From: Phycisphaerales bacterium
GTDB lineage: Bacteria; Planctomycetota; Phycisphaerae; Phycisphaerales; UBA1924
Direction of reading: 5' to 3'
Length of the DNA: 64,000 nucleotides
Assembly (NCBI GenBank): GCA_029260395.1
Contig: JAJDDJ010000013.1
Span: forward strand, 1 to 64,000
Shown here: positions 45,992-55,083 of the stretch, one piece after another
How positions within the stretch are numbered: position 1 is the stretch's first letter
Layout of the letters: each line of letters opens with the position of its first letter
Position numbers and translations under genes: made by a program
The notes under the pieces: generated by a model
What the model saw: the letters and a program-made list of their open reading frames with translations, nothing else
Told to the model about the DNA's origin: nothing
Database searches by the model: none

Positions 45992-46990
45992 ATGCAGGGG
46001 CATAAGTCAATCGAAGTGTGCTGGGTGTCGGTCATCGCTTGGTGTGCGGTCGTGGCGCTCGGCGGGGCCGTAAGCCCCGCGTGCGCGCAGTCGGTGCTCC
46101 TCGAATGGGCATGGCAGCCGGGCGAGGCGCTGACTTACGAGATCACAGAGGAGCTTGAACAGGAATCGATGACCCAGGCGATGGGCGAGCGCACGGAGCA
46201 AACGCTCAAGGATGTGCGCACGTGGACCGCCGAGCAGGCCGTTCTGTCCGTGACCGATGACGGGGTCGCAACCGTTCAGCGTGAGTACAAACGCCTGAAA
46301 ATGGAGCACACGGACGCCGACGGCAAGCGCGTGGAGTACGACTCGGATCGTCCGGCCGAGGAGTCGGCCCAGCACCCAAGGATCAGGCCTTTCGCGGCGT
46401 TTGTCGGCAAGACCATCGAGTTCGACGTGGACCGTGAAGGCCGGGTGCTGCGCGCCACCGGGGGCGATGCGCTCATCCGCGCGATGACCGATTCCATGCG
46501 AGGCTCGGGCCTTGGCGCGGGCGGCGGGCTCGACGCGCTCGTAGGCGGTGGGGGGATGGACTACAACGAGATGTTCCGCCGGCAGATCGAGCAGAGCCTG
46601 CGCATCGTGCCCGGCAAGAGCGTCCGCAGGGGCGAGAGCTGGGACGGCTCGACGGACCAGCCCGTGCCCGGGCTCGGCTCGGTGACGGTCAACCAGACGC
46701 ACACCTACGCCGGCACCAAGCGCGTGGGGCAGGATTCGGGAGCACGAATCACCACCAGGGGCGAGATGGTGCTTCCGGACACAAGCCCGCTGAGCGCACT
46801 CATCACGCTTAAATTGGAACAGTCAGAGATTGAGGCGACATCGGTCGTGGACATCGAACGCGGCACGCTGCTGGAATCGGACGCGACGATGCTCACGCGG
46901 GTCTCGGGATCATCGAGTCTGATCGACGACATGCGGTTCGAGCAAACACTCCGCCAGCGCTCCACGCTCAAACTAATCAGCGGCCGGTGA
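45992..46990 (+). CDS. Secreted protein of unknown function (DUF6263-like)
   Basis: This 332-residue protein is taken from ATG 45992, with GAAAGGGGG ahead; the frame begins at 45917, overlapping the previous gene. A signal peptide (MQGHKSIEVCWVSVIAWCAV to SPACAQS) precedes a mature beta-rich part. YEITEELEQES, VDREGRVLRATGG and SALITLKLEQSEIEATS recall DUF6263/lipoprotein-like domains that bind hydrophobic or envelope partners. Function unknown. The next gene overlaps its stop by four bases. Confidence 0.65.
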   Translation: MQGHKSIEVCWVSVIAWCAVVALGGAVSPACAQSVLLEWAWQPGEALTYEITEELEQESMTQAMGERTEQTLKDVRTWTAEQAVLSVTDDGVATVQREYKRLKMEHTDADGKRVEYDSDRPAEESAQHPRIRPFAAFVGKTIEFDVDREGRVLRATGGDALIRAMTDSMRGSGLGAGGGLDALVGGGGMDYNEMFRRQIEQSLRIVPGKSVRRGESWDGSTDQPVPGLGSVTVNQTHTYAGTKRVGQDSGARITTRGEMVLPDTSPLSALITLKLEQSEIEATSVVDIERGTLLESDATMLTRVSGSSSLIDDMRFEQTLRQRSTLKLISGR

Positions 46991-47940
46991 CCGGTGGTAC
47001 CATCGCGGCCATGAGCCAGTCCTTGCTCGAATCCGTGACGCTCGGTTTAGCCCAGCGGAGGCTGCGAGCACAGTTGGACACGCGCCGTTGGCGTGCGCTC
47101 ACCCGCCGATTCCCCGGCGTGCTGGCATCGATGGAAGGCATGGACCTCGGCCCGTGGGTCACGCCGTTGTGGGAGGGGTTCAATGCGAAGATGCTCTCAG
47201 CGATTGAGCCGGTACCACCGATGCGGTTCTTGCGCGAGAGCGTGATCCGCCGGAGCATGTTCGTGGACGTGCGCGGTGCGTGGCTCCAAGCGCAGATGGA
47301 ACTGCTCACGGGGCACTTCGGAGCTGAGCAACTTAGAGAACTCGCGGCAGAAACCCCGGTCGGTGACCCGCCTCTCTGCGACGCGTCGCTCATGACCTCG
47401 CACAACACGGTGCACCACCTCGCCCATTTGGCCCGCTACGAGCAGCACACCGGCAGCCAACTTGCCGCCTGCAGCACGGTGCTGGAGTGGGGGGGTGGCT
47501 ACGGAAACCTGTGCAGGCTTATGCACCGGATGAGCTCGGAACTCGAACGGTACATCATTGTGGACACGCCGTTGTTTTGCGCTTTGCAGTGGTTGTACCT
47601 GTCGATGACGCTCGGCGAGGACCGCGTCTCGCTCTGGACCGGCAATGGTGACCCGCCCGCTACGGGTCTGGTCATCGTGCCCGTGCCCGCTGTGCCCGAG
47701 CTGGATGTGAACGTGGATTTGCTCATCTCGACTTGGGCGCTGAGCGAGTGCTCGCCTCTTGCGCAGGACCACGTCAGCGGCGCGCGTGACTGGTTTGGTG
47801 CGGTCCGCCTGCTGCTCGCATTCCAGGCCTCGAACGCGCAGTTGCCCGAGGCGGGCCGGCTAGATGCGATCGCGAGAAACGCTGACTGCGATGTGCTGCC
47901 TGTCGGCGTGATCGACGACAACTTTTACGCGTTCCGCTAG
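46987..47940 (+). CDS. Putative sugar O-methyltransferase
   Basis: This 317-residue frame starts at GTG 46987 (GTGA overlap); ATG 47011 (MSQSLLES) is also plausible. The SAM-binding segment VLEWGGGYGNLCRL lies near residue 165, followed by YIIVDTPLFCALQWLYL and DLLISTWALSECS. This is the pattern of the putative sugar O-methyltransferase family seen in surface polysaccharide genes. It probably methylates a glycan sugar; the substrate is not shown. It ends a plus-strand run; the next genes are on the other strand. Confidence 0.7.
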   Translation: MTGGTIAAMSQSLLESVTLGLAQRRLRAQLDTRRWRALTRRFPGVLASMEGMDLGPWVTPLWEGFNAKMLSAIEPVPPMRFLRESVIRRSMFVDVRGAWLQAQMELLTGHFGAEQLRELAAETPVGDPPLCDASLMTSHNTVHHLAHLARYEQHTGSQLAACSTVLEWGGGYGNLCRLMHRMSSELERYIIVDTPLFCALQWLYLSMTLGEDRVSLWTGNGDPPATGLVIVPVPAVPELDVNVDLLISTWALSECSPLAQDHVSGARDWFGAVRLLLAFQASNAQLPEAGRLDAIARNADCDVLPVGVIDDNFYAFR

Positions 47941-47946
47941 CTTGTG

Positions 47947-48441
47947 TTAGGCCGGGCGGTTGGGCGCTGACGATTTCCAGCCAAAGACCGCCATCGCGGT
48001 CCCGATGACCAGCCCGAACCCGCCAGCCACAGCGTTGCGCCACGGGAAGGCCTCCAGCCGGGGCTCGCTGCCCTCGGCGACGGGCCACCAGTAGGCGAAC
48101 CCGTAGCCAACCAGTTCGACCAGTGCGGCGAGCAAGAGCACCGCGCCCAGCAAAAAGACGCGGTAGCCCCATCGGCCGTGTACGAGCCCGCCCGCGTCGT
48201 CCCCGCCCGCGCTGCGCCTGCCGAGCCAATGCCCGAGTCCAAACGCGATGCTCATCAGCACCGCGCCAACCAAGAGCCGATCCCAGGCCAGCGCGAAATG
48301 CGCGACCCACAGCAGCACCGCGGCGGCGGCCACGCACAGCCCGAAGTCACGCCAGTCCCAACGCCTGTAACGGGCGGTCGGCTCGGCGGCCTCCGGCTTG
48401 ACGGGTGCGGGCTGCGATTTGGCTTTGAGACTCGCGTCCAT
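47947..48441 (-). CDS. Small membrane protein of unknown function
   Basis: This 164-residue protein starts at ATG 48441 (MDASLKAKSQ); a longer frame to 48840 overlaps the upstream gene and is unlikely. A short Lys/Pro-rich cytoplasmic part is followed by about four membrane helices (near 38-55, 60-75, 95-118 and 138-155). No motif is recognised. It lies 35 bases after the zinc-ribbon gene on the same strand. Confidence 0.6.
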   Translation of the reverse strand: MDASLKAKSQPAPVKPEAAEPTARYRRWDWRDFGLCVAAAAVLLWVAHFALAWDRLLVGAVLMSIAFGLGHWLGRRSAGGDDAGGLVHGRWGYRVFLLGAVLLLAALVELVGYGFAYWWPVAEGSEPRLEAFPWRNAVAGGFGLVIGTAMAVFGWKSSAPNRPA

Positions 48442-48476
48442 ACCCAAGCATACTTGGGATTCGGGCTCGGCGGTTC

Positions 48477-49331
48477 TCACACTTGACCTCGCCGCCGTAC
48501 GACCGGTTTGAGCGAACTGTGAGCCGTATCGATGACCGCGAGGTAGTAGATAAAGGCCCCAATAGGCCCCAGGCCACAGACGAGCATCCCGGCGGTGGTC
48601 GCGATGACCAGCCCGAAACGGGCGGTCCTGGCCTGCCGGGTGAGCCTCGGCGCGGGAACGCGGTTGGCGAGCAGCCTGACGAAGCTCATCGCGTACCAGT
48701 AGTGGAACGCTGCGGCGGCGGCGAGCACACTCCAGCTCATCCAGAACGCGTAGGTGCCTGCGCCTGGTCCCACGAGCGAATAGCTTCCTAAGCCGCCGAG
48801 GCTGGCGAGTGTGAGCGCGAGCCAGACCACGGCCGACCACCGGACAAAGCGGCGCACGCGGTCGGCACGCTCATCGTGCCGACCGGGCTCCAGCGTGGTA
48901 GCGGTGAACCAGCCGTGCAGCCCGACGAACGGCGCGCATGCGAGCACCACAACGTTAATCCAGAACAGGACCATCAGCAGGCCGCTGATGAACGACTTGA
49001 CTGCCTTGCTGGGTGTAGCGGAGTCGACCGCAACGGACAACAGCACCGCGCCGATGATGCTCAGACAGGCGAATAGCACGGGCAACAGGACTGCCCGCGT
49101 GACCCTCCTCAGCCCGCGATGCGTTCGGCGGAGCCACTCAGCATCGGCGAACGCGAGCAGGTCGCCCGAGAGCGACTCCGCAATCGGCTTGCCGCACTCG
49201 GGGCATTGGCCGTGGGGCATGAGCCCAGTCAGGTCGTAGGTGCAGCCCAGGCACACCGAGCCGGGGCCGATGGCCTCGGATCTCCCCGCAGCGGGAGGTG
49301 GATCGTTAAGAGTGGGTAGCTCTGCGCTCAC
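48477..49331 (-). CDS. Zinc-ribbon membrane protein (paralog 1)
   Basis: I place the start at GTG 49331, which overlaps the previous stop (GTGA) and gives 284 residues. A cytoplasmic zinc ribbon (C-x2-C-x13-C-x2-C: CLGCTYDLTG, then CPECGKPIAESLSGDLL) precedes about five membrane helices. Its close neighbour at 49328 has the same layout and similar ends (YYLAVIDTAHSSLK), so they are tandem duplicates that have diverged. Function unknown; a sensing or scaffold role is possible. Confidence 0.72.
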   Translation of the reverse strand: MSAELPTLNDPPPAAGRSEAIGPGSVCLGCTYDLTGLMPHGQCPECGKPIAESLSGDLLAFADAEWLRRTHRGLRRVTRAVLLPVLFACLSIIGAVLLSVAVDSATPSKAVKSFISGLLMVLFWINVVVLACAPFVGLHGWFTATTLEPGRHDERADRVRRFVRWSAVVWLALTLASLGGLGSYSLVGPGAGTYAFWMSWSVLAAAAAFHYWYAMSFVRLLANRVPAPRLTRQARTARFGLVIATTAGMLVCGLGPIGAFIYYLAVIDTAHSSLKPVVRRRGQV

Positions 49332-50218
49332 TTGATGTGGATCACCGGCGGCTGCGTGGCGCCCGCCTGCTGGGCTTTGATGATGGTCTTGAGCGCGGTG
49401 CTGACCATGTTCAACAGGTTCCAGTACAGCACGAGCGCAATGAGCGGCCCTAGGCCGATGAGGAGGATGCCGACGGTGTACCAGATGGGGCACGCGATCA
49501 TGCGAGACTTGGCCCGCTTGTAGATCTTCTCATTGGGCAACCGGCGGGCCATGCCGCGAACGTACAGCATGCCCGCAAAGAACTGCGTGGCAAACGCAGC
49601 GGTCGACCCGATCCCCAGCACGATGGCGATCGCCTCGCGGGCTCCGAACTGCGAAGGAGACGAGGGCAGGAATGGCACGAGCAGCGCAGCAATCGCGATC
49701 ACAAGCGATGCAATGACGGCTCCGCGCACGACGAGTCTGGCTTTGGGCTCGTCCTGGTTGGCGACGCCGGGGTCCTGGGCCGTGAACCACCACCAACCGA
49801 GCAGGATGACGGCGCTGACAGCGGTACCCACGCCCGGAATGACAAAATCCATGACAAAGGGGGGAACGGTGGCGACCGCAGCAGCGGACAGCATCGCGAT
49901 ACCGATTCCGCCAAAGATGGTAACAATCAGCTGGACCAGAATGCCGTTGAGAATCAGCGACAGTCCCTTCTTGAGTGTGTGGATGTAGTCGGTGTTCCGA
50001 TAGAACAGCAGGTCGCCTCGCAGGGAGTCGGCGACCGGTGTGCCGCACTCGGGGCACTTGGTGGATTGGGCAAGCCCTCGCAGGGAGTACCCGCACGTCA
50101 TGCAGCCGTGGTCGTTCTGTACAACGGGATCGGAGCCGGGTGCCTGCTGAGCAGGCTCATCCACGAGTTCGATGAGGTCGGAGGCCTCGCGGGCGTGCTG
50201 GCTGGGGTGGTGATCCAT
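49328..50218 (-). CDS. Zinc-ribbon membrane protein (paralog 2)
   Basis: This 296-residue protein has an acidic N-terminus, then a zinc ribbon (CMTCGYSLRG, then CPECGTPVADSLRGDLL) and about five membrane helices. The C-terminal helix pattern (PLIALVLYWNLLNMVSTALK) matches the neighbouring paralog. The ribbon motif with the following SLRGDLL is shared with the protein at 63696 (CGYHLRG and CPECGEP), so the genome has a family of these. No known function. Confidence 0.75.
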   Translation of the reverse strand: MDHHPSQHAREASDLIELVDEPAQQAPGSDPVVQNDHGCMTCGYSLRGLAQSTKCPECGTPVADSLRGDLLFYRNTDYIHTLKKGLSLILNGILVQLIVTIFGGIGIAMLSAAAVATVPPFVMDFVIPGVGTAVSAVILLGWWWFTAQDPGVANQDEPKARLVVRGAVIASLVIAIAALLVPFLPSSPSQFGAREAIAIVLGIGSTAAFATQFFAGMLYVRGMARRLPNEKIYKRAKSRMIACPIWYTVGILLIGLGPLIALVLYWNLLNMVSTALKTIIKAQQAGATQPPVIHIK

Positions 50219-50263
50219 GGTGCAAGCGTACTGGCGCGGGGCTCACGATCGCAAACAACGGGC

Positions 50264-50677
50264 CTAGCCAGCGTGGTACGCGATGACGTGCCACCAGTTC
50301 AGGCCAACCACGCTCAACATCAACGCCCACGCCACGAGGCGTTCACGCTTGGAGAGGACGAGGGCAAACCGTCGTTTCGCAATGAAACGAAGTGCCACCA
50401 CAACACCCCCAACTACAAGGATGCCGATCACCAGCGGGTTGTAGAACAGCGCCGATAGAAAATCGCCCCGGAGCGCCGCCTCGACGGCTCGCGTCGAGCC
50501 GCAGGTCGGGCACGGCACGCCCGTAACCCGTCGCAGCGTGCAGATGATCAACTCACGTTCTGTGAGTGTGTTGACGAGGTGTACCCCGACGATCAATGCC
50601 GCCCACGCGAGGTATGCAAGAATGAACCACAGCGGAGGCGGCTTGAGCGTGTCGATGGGTTCGAGGCGAGGCCTCAT
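50264..50677 (-). CDS. DUF2752 membrane protein
   Basis: This 137-residue protein from ATG 50677 (MRPRLEPIDTLKPP) has three membrane helices. The DUF2752 signature (ITGVPCPTCGSTRAV in related form: GVPCPTCGSTRAVEAALRG) lies between the first two. Function unknown; members often sit near envelope genes. It follows the DUF4190-like gene by 17 bases. Confidence 0.8.
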   Translation of the reverse strand: MRPRLEPIDTLKPPPLWFILAYLAWAALIVGVHLVNTLTERELIICTLRRVTGVPCPTCGSTRAVEAALRGDFLSALFYNPLVIGILVVGGVVVALRFIAKRRFALVLSKRERLVAWALMLSVVGLNWWHVIAYHAG

Positions 50678-50694
50678 GCTGTGGCGGAAATCCC

Positions 50695-51000
50695 TTACGG
50701 GCTTCCCGCACCGCCCGCGGCACCCGCTGCAGCGAGTCCGACACCAAGCACGATAACGAACACAATGTACAGCACCCAAAGGACGAGAAACACTGAGCCA
50801 ACGATGCCGCAGATCATGCCTGCCTGCGTAAGTCCGCGGCCCTCGCGGTCCATGAGGCCCTGAGAGATCTTTTGCATATCTCCCTTACCCATGATCCACG
50901 CAGCCGGCCCAAGAAATGGACACAAGACGATGCTCAGGATGCCGAGAACGAGAATGAGCGCGCCCCTGTGAGGGGCACCGGTAGTAGACATTTCTGACAT
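50695..51000 (-). CDS. DUF4190-like small membrane protein
   Basis: This 101-residue protein starts at ATG 51000, with GGAG about nine bases upstream. It has two membrane helices separated by a short cytoplasmic loop (AWIMGKGDMQKISQGLMD, then EGRGLTQAGMICGIVG). The order helix, GKxDMxxI, GxGLTxAG, helix is that of the DUF4190 group. Function unknown. Its start faces that of the glycerate kinase gene 82 bases away, so the gap likely holds both promoters. Confidence 0.75.
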   Translation of the reverse strand: MSEMSTTGAPHRGALILVLGILSIVLCPFLGPAAWIMGKGDMQKISQGLMDREGRGLTQAGMICGIVGSVFLVLWVLYIVFVIVLGVGLAAAGAAGGAGSP

Positions 51001-51082
51001 CGCATGAATCTCCGTGGATCGGGCGGGTGAATCGGGCCAGAGCCCCAGCATAACGACTGGACGCGGCTGCGGGGAAGCGGGC

Positions 51083-52363
51083 ATGATGCGGGCTATGAAC
51101 TGGCGAGACGAGGCTCAGGGGCTTATTGGGAGGCTGGTGGACGCGGCACTCGCGGCGGCGGACCCGGGCCGAGCCGTCGAACGCTGCTGGCCAAGAGAAG
51201 TCGATGCGCACGAGGGCCCAGTCGCTCTATTCGCGTTCGGCAAGGGCTCGGTGCCCATGGCACGGTCGGCTTTGGCGATGCTCGTTAAGCAGGGACGGTC
51301 GCCCGATCGGGGCCTAATTATCGCGGTACCCGGCCAGGATGCCTCGTGCCTAGGGCTTCAAACGCTTGTGGCGGACCACCCTTTAGCCACGCATCGCAAC
51401 ACGCAGGCTGCTGGCGCGTTGGCCTCGGCGAGCGAGGGGCTCGACGAGCGATGGCTCGCCTTGTGCCTCGTGAGCGGCGGGGGCTCGGCGCACCTTGCAA
51501 GCCCTAGGCCGCCGGTGACATTGGACGAACTCGTGAGCGTGACTGACCAGTTGCTGCGTGCAGGAGCCACCATCGGCGAGTTGAACAGCGTTCGCAAGCA
51601 CCTGGAGACACTCAAGGGCGGGCAACTCGCAGCCAGACTCGCTCCCGCGCGGGTGGTCTCGCTCGTGCTGAGCGATGTGCTGGGGGACCGGCTGGAGGTG
51701 ATCGCATCGGGCCCGCTCGCGCCCGATGCGTCGACCTTCGCCGAGGCGATGGATGTGATGACACGGTTCGGAGTCGTGGCACCAGAAGCGATCGGACTGC
51801 TCGAGCGAGGCATGAGCGGCCACGAACCCGAGACCCCCAAGCCGGGCGACGCGTGCTTCGCGGGAGTCCATCAGCGTGTGATCGCGAACAACCGTGCAGC
51901 GGTGGATGCGGTGGCGGTGCAGCTTACGCACGAGGGCTTCGAGATCGTGCGGCGCGACGATGCGGTGCAGGGCGAGGCCGCAGCGGTGGGTCGGGCGTTG
52001 GGCCTCGATGCGCGCAAGCTGGAACGCGGTCAGGCGATCTTGGCTGGCGGCGAAACGACCGTGGTCGTGGGCGAAGCGTCTGGCATCGGGGGGCGATGCC
52101 AGGAACTGGCGCTCGCTGGGGCTATCGAGATCGAAGGCGCTGAGGGGGTACGCATCGTGGCGTTTGGCACCGACGGCCGGGACGGGCCGACCGATGCCGC
52201 TGGCGCTTGGGCGAACGGCAGCATTGTTCGCGATGTCGAGGCCGCGCGATCAGCGCTTGATCGGCACGACAGCAACGGGTTCTTCGGTAGCATCGATGGG
52301 CTCATCGAGACCGGCCCGACAGGCACGAACGTCAACGATGTATGGGTCGCGTTTCGTTCTTAG
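51083..52363 (+). CDS. Glycerate 2-kinase (MOFRL/GckA type)
   Basis: This 426-residue protein starts at ATG 51083 (MMRAMNWRDEA); 51095 is possible. It phosphorylates glycerate at C2, feeding glycolysis. The N-terminal DUF4147 half (FGKGSVPMARSAL, then DHPLATHRNTQAAG, then CLVSGGGSAHLASP, then NSVRKHLETLKGGQLA) and the C-terminal MOFRL domain (LAGGETTVVVGEASGIGGRCQELAL, then AFGTDGRDGPTDAAGAW) are complete. It stops four bases into the convergent argH. Confidence 0.92.
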   Translation: MMRAMNWRDEAQGLIGRLVDAALAAADPGRAVERCWPREVDAHEGPVALFAFGKGSVPMARSALAMLVKQGRSPDRGLIIAVPGQDASCLGLQTLVADHPLATHRNTQAAGALASASEGLDERWLALCLVSGGGSAHLASPRPPVTLDELVSVTDQLLRAGATIGELNSVRKHLETLKGGQLAARLAPARVVSLVLSDVLGDRLEVIASGPLAPDASTFAEAMDVMTRFGVVAPEAIGLLERGMSGHEPETPKPGDACFAGVHQRVIANNRAAVDAVAVQLTHEGFEIVRRDDAVQGEAAAVGRALGLDARKLERGQAILAGGETTVVVGEASGIGGRCQELALAGAIEIEGAEGVRIVAFGTDGRDGPTDAAGAWANGSIVRDVEAARSALDRHDSNGFFGSIDGLIETGPTGTNVNDVWVAFRS

Positions 52364-53802
52364 ACAGTACCGCGGATAACGAGGTGCTGTTCAAGTGTGT
52401 CCATCGCCACCGAGACCCTTGCCGGTGCTGTGCCGCCTTCGACATCACGGCGGGCGAGGGAGGCTTCCAGCGTCAGGGCCGAATAGACATCGTCGCGCAC
52501 GGCTGGGGCGTGCGCACGGAACTGGTCGATCGAGAGCGATTCAAGCGGCAGATCCAGCGCGATCGCGTCGACGACGAGCCGTCCTACCTGATGATGGGCA
52601 TCACGGAAGGGCACACCCTTGCCCACGAGGTAATCGGCCAGCTCGGTCGCGTTCGTGTACGACTCGGCAGCCGCTTGTTGACAACGCTCTGCGTTGACTG
52701 AAGTCGCGTCGAAGACCGCCCGCGCGAGCCGCAGCACGAGCGAGAGCTGCTGCATGGCATCGAACAGCGGCTGCTTGTCCTCTTGCAGGTCCTTGTTGTA
52801 CGCGAGCGGCAGGCCCTTAAGCGTCGTGAGCATCGAGACCAGATGCCCGACGATGCGCCCCGCCTTGCCGCGCATCAACTCGGCCGCGTCGGGGTTTTTC
52901 TTCTGCGGCATGATAGATGAGCCGCTGGCGACCTCATCGCCGAACGTGAAGAACCCGAACTCGGCCGAGCCGAACACGAGCAGTTCTTCGCCGAGCCTTG
53001 AGAGATGCACCGCGCAGAGCGACAGAGCCGAGAGCGTCTCGACCACAAAGTCACGGTCGGCGACGGTGTCGAGGCTATTTGGGGTGGGGCCGTCGAAGCC
53101 AAGGGCCGAAGCGAGCCGACTGCGGTCGATGGGATACGCGGTTCCCGCGAGAGCAGCACACCCGAGCGGGCATCGGTTTACACGGCGGCGTGCATCGAGC
53201 AGGCGTTCGCGGTCGCGTTCGAGCATGGCGGTGTAGGCCATCGCCCAGTGCGCGACCAGCACTGGCTGCGCCCGCTGGAGGTGCGTATAGCCTGGCATGA
53301 CAGCGTCAGAGTTGGTCCGCGCGAAGCGGAGCGACGCCGCGAGGAGGGCATCGATCTCGGTGAGCCGTGCATCGATCGCAGTGCGGCACCAGAGCCGCAG
53401 ATCGGTGGCGACCTGGTCGTTTCGGCTTCGGCCGGTGTGAAGCTTCTTGCCGAGCGGGCCGAGGGATTCGATGAGCCGCTGCTCAACCCACGAGTGAACA
53501 TCCTCTGCGCCGCTGTCGATAGGGGGGCCGCCGAGCGCCGCGGCCTCGTCTGCGATCTCGCCCAGTGCCCGTTCAATGAGCAACGCTTCGTCATGGGTCA
53601 GCACGCCCGCCCGGCTTAAGGCGTGCGCCCACGCGACCGAGCCGGTGATGTCGCACTGTACAAGCTGCCAGTCGAAGGGCAAGGAGTCATTGGCTTCGCG
53701 GAAGAGCTCGCTCGGTGGCTGATCGAATCGGCCTCCCCACATGGCTTTCGCTGGCCCAGTGGCGCCCCGTCTGGCATCCGCAGCTAGCCCGTCGCTGCTC
53801 AC
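52360..53802 (-). CDS. argH: Argininosuccinate lyase
   Basis: This 480-residue protein splits argininosuccinate to arginine and fumarate. I use GTG 53802, which overlaps the argG stop (GTGA); ATG 53742 ([10 protein letters not shown]) is the conservative start. The family signature [20 protein letters not shown] is present, as are [16 protein letters not shown] and the tunnel segment [13 protein letters not shown]. It forms an operon with argG. The two convergent stops with the kinase gene overlap by four bases. Confidence 0.94.
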   Translation of the reverse strand: MSSDGLAADARRGATGPAKAMWGGRFDQPPSELFREANDSLPFDWQLVQCDITGSVAWAHALSRAGVLTHDEALLIERALGEIADEAAALGGPPIDSGAEDVHSWVEQRLIESLGPLGKKLHTGRSRNDQVATDLRLWCRTAIDARLTEIDALLAASLRFARTNSDAVMPGYTHLQRAQPVLVAHWAMAYTAMLERDRERLLDARRRVNRCPLGCAALAGTAYPIDRSRLASALGFDGPTPNSLDTVADRDFVVETLSALSLCAVHLSRLGEELLVFGSAEFGFFTFGDEVASGSSIMPQKKNPDAAELMRGKAGRIVGHLVSMLTTLKGLPLAYNKDLQEDKQPLFDAMQQLSLVLRLARAVFDATSVNAERCQQAAAESYTNATELADYLVGKGVPFRDAHHQVGRLVVDAIALDLPLESLSIDQFRAHAPAVRDDVYSALTLEASLARRDVEGGTAPARVSVAMDTLEQHLVIRGTV

Positions 53803-55034
53803 GCCTCGGCCCCGGCAGAGCTGACGGCCGCATCGGCTGGGCCGAATTTCAATGCACGTATGCGCTCGGGCAGGCTTAGCAGGCGGATGAAACCTTCGGC
53901 GTGCGACTGGTTGTAGGCTTCGCTCATATCGAAGCTCGCAAACTCCTCGGCGTACAGCGAGAACTCGCTCTTGCGGCTCACCACCGCAGCGGTTCCCTTG
54001 TAGAGCCTCACCGTACACGAACCCGTCAGCACGCCGGCGAGCGAATCGACGCAGGCATCGAGCGCTGCACGCACGGGCGTGAACCACCGGCCGTCGTACA
54101 CGAGGTCCGCGTAGATCAGCGCGATCTGCTGGCGGAGCCGCATGGATTCGCGATCGAGCGTGAGCTCTTCGAGTCCGCGAAGCGCTTCAAGAAGGATCGT
54201 GCCGCCTGGCGTCTCGTAGAGGCCCCGCGACTTCATTCCGACCCTGCGGTTCTCGATGATGTCGACCCGTCCTACGCCGTGCCGACCGCCGATCGTGTTG
54301 AGCCGCTCGATAATCACCTCGGGCGCGAGTTCTTCGCCGTTGACGCTCACGGGCCTGCCGCGGTCGAAGTCGACGGTCACGTTCTCGGGTTCGTTCGGCG
54401 CGACGCGCGGGTCAGCGGTGAGCATCCAGGCATCGTCCGGCGGGAAGTTGGCCGGGTTCTCGAGCGCACCGCCCTCGTGGGAGATGTGCCACAGGTTGCG
54501 GTCGCGGGAGTAGATCTTCTCGGCGGTCGCCGAGGTCTTGATGCCGCGCTTGGCGAGGTAGTCGAGCAGATCGTGGCGTGTCTTGTACTCCCACGTGCGC
54601 CACGGCGCAATGACCTCCAGGTCCGGTGCGAGCGCGCTGAACGCGGACTCGAATCGCACCTGGTCGTTGCCCTTGCCTGTGCAGCCGTGGCAGAGCGCAT
54701 CGGCGTTGACTCTTCGAGCGAGTTCGACCTGCGCCTTGGCGATGATCGGGCGAGCCATCGACGTGCCGAGCAAATAGCGGTTCTCATAGACACACCCCGC
54801 GAGCAGCGTCGGAAAGACGTAGTCCTCTACGAACTCGCGCTTGAGGTCCACCACATGGCACTCGCTCGCGCCCGAGGCGATGGCTTTTTCCTCGATGCCC
54901 TCGAGCTCGTCCGCGCCCTGGCCCACGTCGGCGGCCATCGCAATGACCTCGCAGTCCAGCGTCTCCCTGAGCCACGGCACGATCGCAGATGTATCTAGCC
55001 CGCCCGAATACGAAAGCACCACACGTTGAGGCAT
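53799..55034 (-). CDS. argG: Argininosuccinate synthase
   Basis: This 411-residue protein joins citrulline and aspartate using ATP. ATG 55034 has AAGGAG six to seven bases ahead. The PP-loop SYSGGLDTS is at residues 8-16, followed by [16 protein letters not shown] and [14 protein letters not shown], all as in ArgG. argH follows at once. The pair is the last two steps of arginine synthesis; other arg genes are not in the window. Confidence 0.96.
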   Translation of the reverse strand: MPQRVVLSYSGGLDTSAIVPWLRETLDCEVIAMAADVGQGADELEGIEEKAIASGASECHVVDLKREFVEDYVFPTLLAGCVYENRYLLGTSMARPIIAKAQVELARRVNADALCHGCTGKGNDQVRFESAFSALAPDLEVIAPWRTWEYKTRHDLLDYLAKRGIKTSATAEKIYSRDRNLWHISHEGGALENPANFPPDDAWMLTADPRVAPNEPENVTVDFDRGRPVSVNGEELAPEVIIERLNTIGGRHGVGRVDIIENRRVGMKSRGLYETPGGTILLEALRGLEELTLDRESMRLRQQIALIYADLVYDGRWFTPVRAALDACVDSLAGVLTGSCTVRLYKGTAAVVSRKSEFSLYAEEFASFDMSEAYNQSHAEGFIRLLSLPERIRALKFGPADAAVSSAGAEA

Positions 55035-55083
55035 CGTCAAGCTCCTTGCAGGTGCCCCGCTGAGGCACGATGCAAGGGTAGCG

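Noticed and set aside
53901-54998. Plus-strand frame of 365 codons opposite argG
   Set aside because: It mirrors the argG codons; argG is a complete, well-conserved gene on the minus strand.
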